DNA of 64,000 nucleotides from Chromatiales bacterium (GTDB lineage: Bacteria > Pseudomonadota > Gammaproteobacteria > Chromatiales > Chromatiaceae). Every line of letters begins with the position of its first letter. Position 1 is the stretch's first letter. The notes below the pieces were generated by a model. The model worked only from the letters and a program-made list of their open reading frames with translations. It made no database searches and was not told where the DNA came from. The stretch is from assembly GCA_028280505.1 (NCBI GenBank), contig JANQLO010000011.1:17405-81404 (forward strand), written 5' to 3'. This document shows positions 52,446-60,669 of this stretch, in pieces. A program made the translations under genes and the position numbers.

Positions 52446-53486
52446 ATGAGCATTATCGAAAAAGCTGTCGACAAGATGATGGGTAAGCCGGAAGTTCCGG
52501 TTTCTAAGGGTCGTGAGCCGTTACAGGCCGAGACCGAGCAATTGATAGCGCCAAGTCCCGATCCGGAAACGGTCGATGCTGCCGCGGCGTCCGCAACTGC
52601 CGATCCATCGGCTTCTGCAACGGACTCGTCTCCTAAAGCCGCTCCCGAAGAGTCAGCACCCTCTGTAACGGGTAGCGCTGCGGCTATCCATCCGTCACTG
52701 CCGCCGGATGTTGAAACGAGCGATAAGTTCTTAAGTATAAAAGCGCTCGGGCTGGAAGGAATATTGTCAACAGATTCGGAACGTAGCCGAACTGCCGAAG
52801 AGTATCGAATGATCAAACGCCCGTTGTTGACGCGTGCGTTTGGGCAGAACGCGATTGGGGAATCACACCGCAATCTGATTATGGTAACCAGTTCGGTCGA
52901 AGGTGAAGGTAAGACGTTTACTTCATTAAACCTGGCCATTTCCATTGCGATGGAAATGGATCGCACGGTACTGTTGGTTGACGCAGATCTCGCCAAGCCA
53001 GGCCTTTCGCGTCTTATAAAGATTAGTAATTTGCCGGGTCTCACAGACCGTTTGATCGACAGCAATGTCGACCTTAAAGATCTGCTGATCAAAACTGATA
53101 TTCCAAAATTCTCCGTGCTACCCGCGGGTCGTCGGCACCGACGTTCCACTGAGTTGCTGGCAAGCAATACCATGCGCCATCTATTGGACGAACTTGCATT
53201 GCGTTATTCGGATCGTGTCGTGTTGTTTGATTCTCCACCTTTGTTGGCAACCAGTGAGGCCAGCGTACTTGCGCAACAGATGGGACAAATCTGTTTGGTT
53301 GTCGAGTCGGCGGTCACGCCCCAATTTTTGGTTCAGGATGCTATAAGCCAATTGAATTCCGCCGAAAATGTCTCGTTGGTCCTCAATAAGTGCAAACCGG
53401 ATTTGTTTATCGGCAAATACGGTTACGGCTACGGTTATGGCTATGGCTACGGTTATGGCTACGGTTATGGTAATGACGAGCGGTAA
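52446..53486 (+). CDS. XrtA-associated tyrosine autokinase with (Tyr-Gly)9 tail
   Basis: The 346-residue bacterial tyrosine kinase has an Ala/Pro-rich N-terminus, Walker A in SSVEGEGKTFTS (about 149-160), Walker A' in LLVDADLAKPG and Walker B-like VVLFDSPPLL. It ends in nine Tyr-Gly repeats, the tyrosine cluster that such kinases phosphorylate in trans, encoded by a 54-bp run of near-identical hexamers (53418-53471). Phosphorylation cycles with the Wzz-like partner control polymer length; ptpA at 2.3 kb is a possible phosphatase. The next gene starts within 14 bp. Confidence 0.92.
   Translation: MSIIEKAVDKMMGKPEVPVSKGREPLQAETEQLIAPSPDPETVDAAAASATADPSASATDSSPKAAPEESAPSVTGSAAAIHPSLPPDVETSDKFLSIKALGLEGILSTDSERSRTAEEYRMIKRPLLTRAFGQNAIGESHRNLIMVTSSVEGEGKTFTSLNLAISIAMEMDRTVLLVDADLAKPGLSRLIKISNLPGLTDRLIDSNVDLKDLLIKTDIPKFSVLPAGRRHRRSTELLASNTMRHLLDELALRYSDRVVLFDSPPLLATSEASVLAQQMGQICLVVESAVTPQFLVQDAISQLNSAENVSLVLNKCKPDLFIGKYGYGYGYGYGYGYGYGYGNDER
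53418..53471 (+). repeat. 54-bp tandem hexamer repeat encoding (Tyr-Gly)9
   Basis: Nine consecutive hexamers of the form TAYGGY encode Tyr-Gly. The array is uninterrupted and in frame at the end of the kinase gene. Gain or loss of units by slippage would change the number of tyrosines without a frameshift. Confidence 0.85.
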
Positions 53487-53499
53487 CCGGATATTCGTT

Positions 53500-54924
53500 A
53501 TGCTGCGATGCGCTTCGCTTAGTCAATTCCGTATCTTTTTAATAACGAGCGTTGTGGTGTGCTCGGCGCCGGTATTCGGGGGAGATTGGAAGCTGACCGA
53601 TTCCGTGAGCACGGAACTTACCGCGGTCGATCGTACGGGTAACGATTCTTCATCGGGGGTGGTTGCACAAGTGACCCCTCGAATTACCTTAGAGGGTAAA
53701 GGTGCACGTGCGAGCGCGCGGGTGAACTATGGATTGACCGCCTCTCTGGGTAGTAGCGATACAGATCCGGAAGCGCTGACACACGATTTGACTGCGGAAG
53801 GTGATTTGGAAGCGATCGAAAACTTTTTCTTCCTTGGTGCGCAAGCCAGCGCCAAGTTGGTGGGTGATTCGGCAACTTCCGGAAACGTCGATTCAATCAA
53901 CGTCAATAGCGACGGACGACAAACCTACTCGCTGCAACTGACGCCTACTTTTCGTCATCGATTGAATCGTTACGCCAATATTGTCAGTAACAACGTGGTC
54001 GACTATGTCGATCACACCGGTGGCAGTGGCGGCGGTGATGATGAAGGTTCTTTCGGTACGACAATGAACATTGGCGTAACGAGTGGGCCGGTGTACGGTC
54101 CGCTCAGTTGGGGGATTTCGGCTACCCGGACCCGAACGGATTTCGATGACCGGGAAGACAAGACCACCGAAGCAAACGCTGAACTCGGTTATCGCATAGA
54201 CGGGCGTTGGCAAGTCAACTCCAGTGTCGGATACGAAGACAACGAGGTGCAAACCGATCGTGACAATACCGATGGGGTAACTTGGAATGTCGGCACAGTT
54301 TGGACACCGAATCCACGTACCAGTGCGACTTTGAGTTACGGTCAGCGCTACATCGGCAGCATATACTCCGGCCAGTTTTCGCATCGTACTCGTAAGACGA
54401 ATTTAAGCGTTGATTTATCACGTGATGTGACCAATCGACGCTCATTGCGCCTGGGCGATTCGGTTTTTCGACCGTTCGATGAAGGGCGTTTTGTAATTGA
54501 TGGCGTGCGGGGTGATTTTTTTTCATCCATTGATGAAACTGATGAAAACTTTGTAAATACCCGACTACGAGTAGCCGTTGCACTCACCGGTCGACGCACC
54601 ACGGTGACGCTTACAGGTGATGTCTCGAACCGCGAGTTCGAAGTCAGCGATATCGACGAGGATTCTTACAGCCTTGGTGCGAATGTCTCGCGCCAGTTGG
54701 GTGGGGGCTATAGTGCGTCGTTGGCGGCCAACTACGATCAGGCTGACGATACCGCCAGGGGCGATAGCGATTCTTATGATCTGAGTTTTTCCTTGAGTAA
54801 ACAGCTTTCGTCAAGCACCAGCGCCTCCGTCGAGGTGTTTCATCGCGAGCGTAATGCTTCTGTCGCGGGCGACGATTATTCTGAAAACCGTATCACTGTC
54901 TCGCTTACGTCGAGTTTTTTTTAA
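53500..54924 (+). CDS. PEP-CTERM/XrtA system-associated outer-membrane beta-barrel protein
   Basis: The 474-residue protein has a signal peptide (hydrophobic stretch about 10-27) and then many amphipathic strands of alternating residues (for example TTVTLTGDVSNREFEV and YSASLAANYDQ), ending in Phe (SLTSSFF), the mark of an outer-membrane barrel. Position in the operon matches the TIGR03016-type barrel of XrtA clusters. It is probably the export or secretion pore partner. ATG 53500 starts the signal peptide; ATG 53473 is an alternative. Confidence 0.87.
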   Translation: MLRCASLSQFRIFLITSVVVCSAPVFGGDWKLTDSVSTELTAVDRTGNDSSSGVVAQVTPRITLEGKGARASARVNYGLTASLGSSDTDPEALTHDLTAEGDLEAIENFFFLGAQASAKLVGDSATSGNVDSINVNSDGRQTYSLQLTPTFRHRLNRYANIVSNNVVDYVDHTGGSGGGDDEGSFGTTMNIGVTSGPVYGPLSWGISATRTRTDFDDREDKTTEANAELGYRIDGRWQVNSSVGYEDNEVQTDRDNTDGVTWNVGTVWTPNPRTSATLSYGQRYIGSIYSGQFSHRTRKTNLSVDLSRDVTNRRSLRLGDSVFRPFDEGRFVIDGVRGDFFSSIDETDENFVNTRLRVAVALTGRRTTVTLTGDVSNREFEVSDIDEDSYSLGANVSRQLGGGYSASLAANYDQADDTARGDSDSYDLSFSLSKQLSSSTSASVEVFHRERNASVAGDDYSENRITVSLTSSFF

Positions 54925-54926
54925 AG

Positions 54927-55949
54927 ATGTACGAAAGTTTTTACAGTTTGTCCGGCAAGCCCTTCCAGCTCAGCCCCGATGCGCGTTTCTTCTTCAACAG
55001 CTCGGGACATAATCGGGCGATGGCCTACCTGCGGTATGGCTTGCGTCAGGGTGAAGGCTTCATTGTCATTACAGGTGGTATTGGTACCGGCAAGACCATG
55101 CTGGTCAGTAACCTGTTCAATGAACTGACCGATGAGAATGTTGTCGCGGCTCAATTGGTTTCCACGCAGATCGATGAAAATGAAGTGCTGCGCATGATAA
55201 GCGCCTCCTTCGGTTTGGCCCACGAGAATCTGTCGAAAGCCGCGTTGCTACGTAATCTGGAGGCCTTTTTCCGTGCACGCCGAGCAGAAGGAAGGCGGGT
55301 ATTGCTTGTTGTCGACGAGGCACAAAACTTGCCGCAGCGTTCGATTGAAGAGCTGAGAATGCTGTCCAACTATCAAGAAGACGGCCAGGCTCTGCTGCAG
55401 AGTTTTTTGCTTGGTCAGCTCGAACTGAAACAGACTCTCCAGGGAGAGGGCATGGAGCAAGTGCGCCAGCGGATTATCGCCGGTTACCATTTGCGGCCGC
55501 TCGATCGTCAGGAATTACAGGCCTATATCGAGCATCGACTGGCATTGGTTGGTTGGCGCAACGATCCGGCAATCAGTGATAGCGCATTCGACGCCGTATT
55601 CTCGGCAACCGGTGGTGTGCCACGACGGGTAAACAACCTTTGCGATCGGTTGTTGTTATTCGGTTCCCTGGAGGAAGTTCACGAAATCGAGGATTCACAC
55701 GTCCAGACCGTTGTCGAGGAAATGGCACAAGAGGTCGGACATGGTGGTGAAGACTTCACGGAAAAGCCATCAGTCTCCAAGCGGGTAGCTACAGGGCAGA
55801 CGGTGCGTCCGACCGATGTCGAAGGACGTCTCGGCTTGCTTGAGCAAGAGGTCCAGCAACTCAGGACTGCACTGACGAAAACGCGCCGCCTGGTAAAGCA
55901 AGCGATTTTGTTGCAGATGGACGCTGATGACGACGATGACGAAGTCTAA
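54927..55949 (+). CDS. XrtA-associated AAA ATPase (ExeA-like)
   Basis: The 340-residue protein has the family start YESFYSLSGKPFQLSPD, Walker A GGIGTGKT (about 50-57), Walker B LLVVDEAQNL (about 125-134), sensor-type GGVPRRVNNLCDRLL (about 228-242), and an acidic tail ending DDDDDEV. Similar ATPases accompany XrtA loci; their action is unknown, possibly powering secretion. It starts 2 bp after the barrel gene and its end overlaps the epimerase start by 23 bp. Confidence 0.9.
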   Translation: MYESFYSLSGKPFQLSPDARFFFNSSGHNRAMAYLRYGLRQGEGFIVITGGIGTGKTMLVSNLFNELTDENVVAAQLVSTQIDENEVLRMISASFGLAHENLSKAALLRNLEAFFRARRAEGRRVLLVVDEAQNLPQRSIEELRMLSNYQEDGQALLQSFLLGQLELKQTLQGEGMEQVRQRIIAGYHLRPLDRQELQAYIEHRLALVGWRNDPAISDSAFDAVFSATGGVPRRVNNLCDRLLLFGSLEEVHEIEDSHVQTVVEEMAQEVGHGGEDFTEKPSVSKRVATGQTVRPTDVEGRLGLLEQEVQQLRTALTKTRRLVKQAILLQMDADDDDDEV

Positions 55950-57081
55950 CGAACCGATCAAAATCCTCTGTATCGTCGGTGCACGTCCCAATTTCATGAA
56001 GATTGCACCGCTGATGCGTGTGTTTCGCGCGGTTCCGGATGTTTTCGACACGCGTTTGGTGCATACCGGACAGCACTACGACGAAGCGATGAAAGACGCC
56101 TTTTTTCGTCAGCTTCAAATTCCGGAACCTGATATCGACCTTGGTGTGGGTTCCGGCACTCATACCGTTCAAACCGCGGAAATCATGCGTCGTTTCGAGC
56201 CGGTGGTGGACGATTATTCGCCCGAAGCCGTTTTGGTCGTCGGTGACGTGAATTCGACCATTGCCTGCGCCCTGGTTGCGGCAAAGAAGAATATTGCCGT
56301 AGTGCATGTGGAGGCCGGTTTACGCAGCGGTGACCGACGTATGCCGGAAGAGGTGAATCGAGTGCTGACGGATCAGATTTCGGATCTGTTGTTCACGACG
56401 GAGCCCGACGGTAAAGCGAATCTGCTGCGCGAAGGGGTGGCCGAGGAAAAGATCCACTTCGTTGGCAACGTAATGATCGATACGTTGTTCGCCAATCGTG
56501 AACGGGCGGTTGATCCCGGTCAAACGTTGGCCGAGCTGACGGATATCGATGCTTTGACGGAAGACTTCGGCATTCTGACGCTACATCGCCCGTCTAACGT
56601 TGATGATCCGATTGTTTTGCAACGCCTTCTGGAAACGATTGCCGAACTCAGCCGGCGACTTCCTCTGGTATTCCCGATTCATCCACGTACTCGCACACGT
56701 ATCGATGAGGCCGGGTTGACGCCGGTGCTGGCCGACAGTCGAATCGCTTTGACCGAACCCTTGGGTTATCTGCAATTACTTGGCTTGATGACCAGGGCCC
56801 GTTTGCTCATGACCGATTCCGGCGGTTTGCAGGAGGAAAGCACTGCTCTGGGGGTGCCGTGCATTACATTGCGCGAGAATACGGAGCGCCCCATTACTGT
56901 TGACAACGGAACCAATACGATCGTCGGCACCGACCCTGTGCGAATAAACGCTTGTTTCGATGATGTAATGGCGACTGGCGGTAAGGCCGGCCAGGTGCCG
57001 GAGTTATGGGACGGCCGCGCTGCCGAACGAATTGGCGAAGCGTTGAAACAGCATTTCCGCGAAGCCGCGCAGGCAGCCTGA
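55927..57081 (+). CDS. wecB: UDP-N-acetylglucosamine 2-epimerase (non-hydrolysing)
   Basis: The 384-residue enzyme has VGARPNFMKIAPLMR (about 14-28), HVEAGLRSGDRRMPEE with active-site residues and TDSGGLQEES with the UDP-binding part. It interconverts UDP-GlcNAc and UDP-ManNAc, providing ManNAc-type units for the exopolysaccharide. ATG 55927 lies inside the ATPase tail; ATG 55936 is an alternative. The XrtA-associated deacetylase follows after 5 bp. Confidence 0.93.
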   Translation: MTTMTKSNEPIKILCIVGARPNFMKIAPLMRVFRAVPDVFDTRLVHTGQHYDEAMKDAFFRQLQIPEPDIDLGVGSGTHTVQTAEIMRRFEPVVDDYSPEAVLVVGDVNSTIACALVAAKKNIAVVHVEAGLRSGDRRMPEEVNRVLTDQISDLLFTTEPDGKANLLREGVAEEKIHFVGNVMIDTLFANRERAVDPGQTLAELTDIDALTEDFGILTLHRPSNVDDPIVLQRLLETIAELSRRLPLVFPIHPRTRTRIDEAGLTPVLADSRIALTEPLGYLQLLGLMTRARLLMTDSGGLQEESTALGVPCITLRENTERPITVDNGTNTIVGTDPVRINACFDDVMATGGKAGQVPELWDGRAAERIGEALKQHFREAAQAA

Positions 57082-57086
57082 TAAAA

Positions 57087-57968
57087 ATGTCGGAACAAAA
57101 GCCTCGCAATGCAATGACGGTCGATGTGGAGGATTACTTTCAGGTCTCGGCATTCGAACGCTATATTCCTCGCTCGACTTGGGACGCACAAGAGTGTCGA
57201 GTCGAGCACAATGTCGACCGTATTTTGCAACTGTTCGATCGACATGGCGTCAAGGCCACTTTTTTTACCCTGGGATGGATTGCGGAGCGTTATCCGCAGA
57301 TGGTTCGACGGATGGTCGAAGAAGGTCATGAACTCGCCAGTCACGGTTGGTCGCACGTGCGTGTCACCCAACAGGACTCGGCTGCTTTCAAGCAGGACGT
57401 GATGCGCACCAAAAGCCTGTTGGAAGACCTGTCGGGACAACAGGTGATTGGTTATCGCGCTGCGAGTTATTCCATAGGCGCTTCCAATCTATGGGCACTG
57501 GACGTGTTAAATGACACGGGACACAAATACAGCTCCAGTATCTACCCGATCAAACACGATCTTTATGGTATGCCCGATGCCCCTCGCTTTGCTTTTCGTC
57601 CGCGTAACGACTCGTTTCTTGAGTTTCCCGTCACGACGTTCAAAGTCGGTAACAAGAATCTCCCTTGCGGGGGTGGCGGCTGGTTCCGCTTGGTCCCTTA
57701 CCCGGGTATGCGCTGGGCGATGCGCAGGGTCAACGAAATCGATCGTGAATCCGCGATTTTTTACTTCCATCCGTGGGAAATCGATCCAGAGCAGCCGCGT
57801 CAGTCAGGGATCGATACAAAGACACGATTTCGTCACTATTTGAACTTGAGACACATGGAGGCGCGTCTTGATCGTCTGTTGAACGATTTTGCATGGGGCC
57901 GCATGGATGAGGTGATGTATTGGCCGCGGGTCGGTCAGGCGACCGTCGCTATGTCGCAAGCTTCTTGA
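57087..57968 (+). CDS. XrtA-associated polysaccharide deacetylase
   Basis: The 293-residue NodB-type protein begins NAMTVDVEDYFQVSAF (catalytic Asp region near 12-16), has FFTLGWIAERYP, the metal site HGWSH and a late FYFHPWEID motif, the signature of the XrtA (TIGR03006-type) deacetylase. It probably N-deacetylates the polymer or its lipid-linked repeats. No signal peptide is evident. The ATG at 57087 fits the family start. Confidence 0.91.
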   Translation: MSEQKPRNAMTVDVEDYFQVSAFERYIPRSTWDAQECRVEHNVDRILQLFDRHGVKATFFTLGWIAERYPQMVRRMVEEGHELASHGWSHVRVTQQDSAAFKQDVMRTKSLLEDLSGQQVIGYRAASYSIGASNLWALDVLNDTGHKYSSSIYPIKHDLYGMPDAPRFAFRPRNDSFLEFPVTTFKVGNKNLPCGGGGWFRLVPYPGMRWAMRRVNEIDRESAIFYFHPWEIDPEQPRQSGIDTKTRFRHYLNLRHMEARLDRLLNDFAWGRMDEVMYWPRVGQATVAMSQAS

Positions 57969-58018
57969 TCCAATATGACGTACCGACGGCGTCATACCAT
58001 TGATTCCGGTTGTTTTGT

Positions 58019-59560
58019 ATGACCGAAGCCCTAAGTCTCGATTCTTCGCGTTGGCGGGTGACCTCCGTTGCCAGTGTTCTGGTGTTTTTCGTACTCGTGT
58101 TGTTGTTCCACGAAACAACGCACGGCATGGTTCACATTTGGTACAACTTCGAAACCTATACCCATGGGTTTCTGATATTGCCGATAACCTTGTGGTTGAT
58201 CTGGCAGAAGCGCCATCACCTGGCGGGTTTTACGCCGATGCCGGCACCGGGCGTTTTGGTTCTAACGGCCGGCGGCTTGGTAGTGTGGTCATTGGCGAGG
58301 CTGACCGGTGTGCTGGTGGTCGAGCAGTTCGCCTTTGTCAGCGTCTTGATTACCGCCATGGTGGGCATAGTTGGTTGGCAGGTCTCGAAGTTTCTGGCCT
58401 TCCCGCTGTTGTTTCTGCTGTTCGCGGTTCCAATGGGCGAAGACTTGATTCCACCGTTGATGGAGTTTACCGCCACATTTACCGTTGAGGCTCTGCGCTT
58501 GACAGGTATCCCGGTATATCGGGATGGCCTCTGGTTCTCGTTGCCGAGTGGCAACTGGTCTGTGGTGGAGGCATGTAGTGGCGTACGTTATTTGATTGCT
58601 TCGGTAACACTTGGTGTGATGTATGCCTATATCACCTACCACATGCTGTGGAAACGGCTGCTGTTCATATTGATGTCGGCAGTCGTACCGATAATCGCCA
58701 ATGGCATACGTGCCTATATGATCGTCATGATCGGGCATCTAAGCGAAATGGAATACGCGGTTGGTGTTGATCATCTGATCTACGGTTGGGTGTTCTTCGG
58801 TATTGTGATGTTTCTTCTGTTCTGGATCGGATCGTTCTGGCAAGAAACACAAGAGCCGCCGCGCTACGTTGCGCCACCGCGGTCACATCAGGCGCACAAG
58901 TTGGTGCCGAGAACGCTGACGGTAACGGCGATAGTCCTGTTAGCGGCGGCTTTCGCGGTTTTCGCGACCGATCGCGCTCAGCATCTCGAAACCGAGGTGG
59001 TCGATACGCTCGAGGCCCCGGTGCAGGCGGGAACGTGGCGTTTGACGTCAGCCGCATTGCCTTGGTCGGCAGCTCACTTGCCCACCGCGCATAAGTTTGA
59101 AGCTGTTTACAGCAATGGTCATGTTGAGGCGCAAGTTCATGTGGTGTTGTTTCCGCATCAGTATCAGGGCTATGAGGCGATCAACAGCCAGAACCAGTTG
59201 ACGCAAAACCTGAGGCGCTCTATCAATGAAGGACGCGGCTCCTTAGCGGTTGGCGATACGGATATATGGGTCAATCGTAAGAAAGCCATAGTATGGGTGG
59301 ATACACAAGAGCAGGAGTATTTGGTGTGGCAGTGGTATCGGGTCGCTGGCCACAACGTGGCTAATCGTTATATAGGCAAGGCCTGGGAGGCCGTGTCACG
59401 TATTTATCCCGGGCGTGACGACGGTGCATGGATCGCTATGGCGGTACCCTTGACGCGTGACGACCGGACGGATGTAGAGCGTCAGATGAACGATTTTGCT
59501 ACTCAGATGGTGCCGAAAATCAACAACGCAATCGATCGCGCACTCGGAATCGGAGAGTAG
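58019..59560 (+). CDS. xrtA: Exosortase A with C-terminal EpsI domain
   Basis: The 513-residue protein has about eight transmembrane helices with the exosortase triad: Cys186 in VVEACSGVRYL, Arg231 in IIANGIRAY and His252 in GVDHLIYGW. From about residue 300 a periplasmic EpsI domain follows, with one transmembrane helix near its start. XrtA cleaves PEP-CTERM sorting signals in secreted proteins; no PEP-CTERM protein is encoded in this window, so the substrates lie elsewhere. The ATG at 58019 was preferred over TTG 58010. It ends the export operon. Confidence 0.94.
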   Translation: MTEALSLDSSRWRVTSVASVLVFFVLVLLFHETTHGMVHIWYNFETYTHGFLILPITLWLIWQKRHHLAGFTPMPAPGVLVLTAGGLVVWSLARLTGVLVVEQFAFVSVLITAMVGIVGWQVSKFLAFPLLFLLFAVPMGEDLIPPLMEFTATFTVEALRLTGIPVYRDGLWFSLPSGNWSVVEACSGVRYLIASVTLGVMYAYITYHMLWKRLLFILMSAVVPIIANGIRAYMIVMIGHLSEMEYAVGVDHLIYGWVFFGIVMFLLFWIGSFWQETQEPPRYVAPPRSHQAHKLVPRTLTVTAIVLLAAAFAVFATDRAQHLETEVVDTLEAPVQAGTWRLTSAALPWSAAHLPTAHKFEAVYSNGHVEAQVHVVLFPHQYQGYEAINSQNQLTQNLRRSINEGRGSLAVGDTDIWVNRKKAIVWVDTQEQEYLVWQWYRVAGHNVANRYIGKAWEAVSRIYPGRDDGAWIAMAVPLTRDDRTDVERQMNDFATQMVPKINNAIDRALGIGE

Positions 59561-59589
59561 TCCGCGGCGGTTTTCCGGTCCCGCATTTG

Positions 59590-60168
59590 TTAGGGCAAGA
59601 TTACGCCTTCTTTATCCAGCATTTCGACCAAACGAATCAGCGGCAATCCGATAAGCGTATTGGGATCACGACCGTCGAGCGACGTAAACAATGTGATGCC
59701 GTAGCCTTCTGACTTAAAGCTGCCGGCGCAGTTGAAAGGCTTTTCACGATCGACGTAACGGGCGATTTGCGCTTCCGTCAATGCGCGGAAGTTTACGACA
59801 AATGGCTCGACAGCGGTCTGTGTTCGATCGGCGCGCGCGTTGTAGAGGCAAAGCCCCGTATAAAAAGTGACCGATTTGCCTGAGGCAGAGCTGAGTTGCT
59901 CTATCGCCTTGTCGCGTACCCCCGGTTTGCCAACGACAATCCCATCGATACATGCCACTTGGTCGGAACCTATGGTCAAGGTTTCCGGATACTGTTTGGC
60001 GACATCGCGGGCTTTTGTCTCGGCGAGACGCGCAACCAGCTCGTGAGGTGTTTCGCCGGGTAAGCGACTTTCGTCGACTTGCGGTGCACAGGTGACAAAA
60101 GGTAGGCCCAGTTTTTCTAACAGCCCCTTACGAAACGGCGATGTTGAGCCCAGCACCAGTCGTTGCAT
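59590..60168 (-). CDS. Maf/YceF family nucleoside-triphosphate pyrophosphatase
   Basis: The 192-residue protein has the Maf start LVLGSTSPFRKGLLEKL, the ETKARDVA Lys region, TIGSDQVACIDG and the C-terminal NTLIGLPLIRLVEMLD. Maf proteins hydrolyse non-canonical nucleotides; the YceF group prefers 7-methyl-GTP. The ATG at 60168 gives the family start; TTG 60198 would add 10 residues. It is minus-strand, divergent from oadG, and in Pseudomonas it adjoins sppA and yceD. Confidence 0.9.
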   Translation of the reverse strand: MQRLVLGSTSPFRKGLLEKLGLPFVTCAPQVDESRLPGETPHELVARLAETKARDVAKQYPETLTIGSDQVACIDGIVVGKPGVRDKAIEQLSSASGKSVTFYTGLCLYNARADRTQTAVEPFVVNFRALTEAQIARYVDREKPFNCAGSFKSEGYGITLFTSLDGRDPNTLIGLPLIRLVEMLDKEGVILP

Positions 60169-60386
60169 TTGTGTCGCGTCAAGCCAGAAAACGGCCAAAA
60201 GTTTAACAGATTAGGTCGAAAGGGCTGCTTTTCAGGGATGGTAATTGAATCTCTCAATACCTGTTATGCGGCATATTCCATTAGAATACGCCCCGATTGT
60301 TGCGCCTACTAGCGGATCTGCCTAATGATTGCGGCCGCAAAACGATAACAAACCGGCATTCGACACCGTATTCGGGGGGGCCGCCT

Positions 60387-60629
60387 ATGGATTCCAATGT
60401 ATTGTTGCAAGGCTTCGAACTCATGCTGCTCGGCATGGGGATAGTATTCGGTTTCCTGACCTTGCTGGTATTCATGTTACGCGGAATGTCGCGCCTGGCC
60501 ATGCGCCTCGGTGGCGGTGCGACCGAGGGGGCCGACATGTCGGCGCCGATTGATGTGGCCGACAATCGCCATTTGATCGCCGTGATCACGGCGGCGATTG
60601 CACGCCATCGTGCATCGCGTACCTCCTAG
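60387..60629 (+). CDS. oadG: Oxaloacetate decarboxylase gamma subunit
   Basis: The 80-residue protein has one transmembrane helix (about 10-30, [19 protein letters not shown]) with the family glycines and a short charged tail ending in [10 protein letters not shown]. OadG stabilises the OadA-OadB complex. The ATG at 60387 is preceded by a G-rich stretch. It heads the oadGAB operon, and its identity is strongly backed by the following genes. Confidence 0.88.
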   Translation: MDSNVLLQGFELMLLGMGIVFGFLTLLVFMLRGMSRLAMRLGGGATEGADMSAPIDVADNRHLIAVITAAIARHRASRTS

Positions 60630-60669
60630 TCCCGATTTTTCCTTTCGACAATTAGGATTCAGAAGCTCC

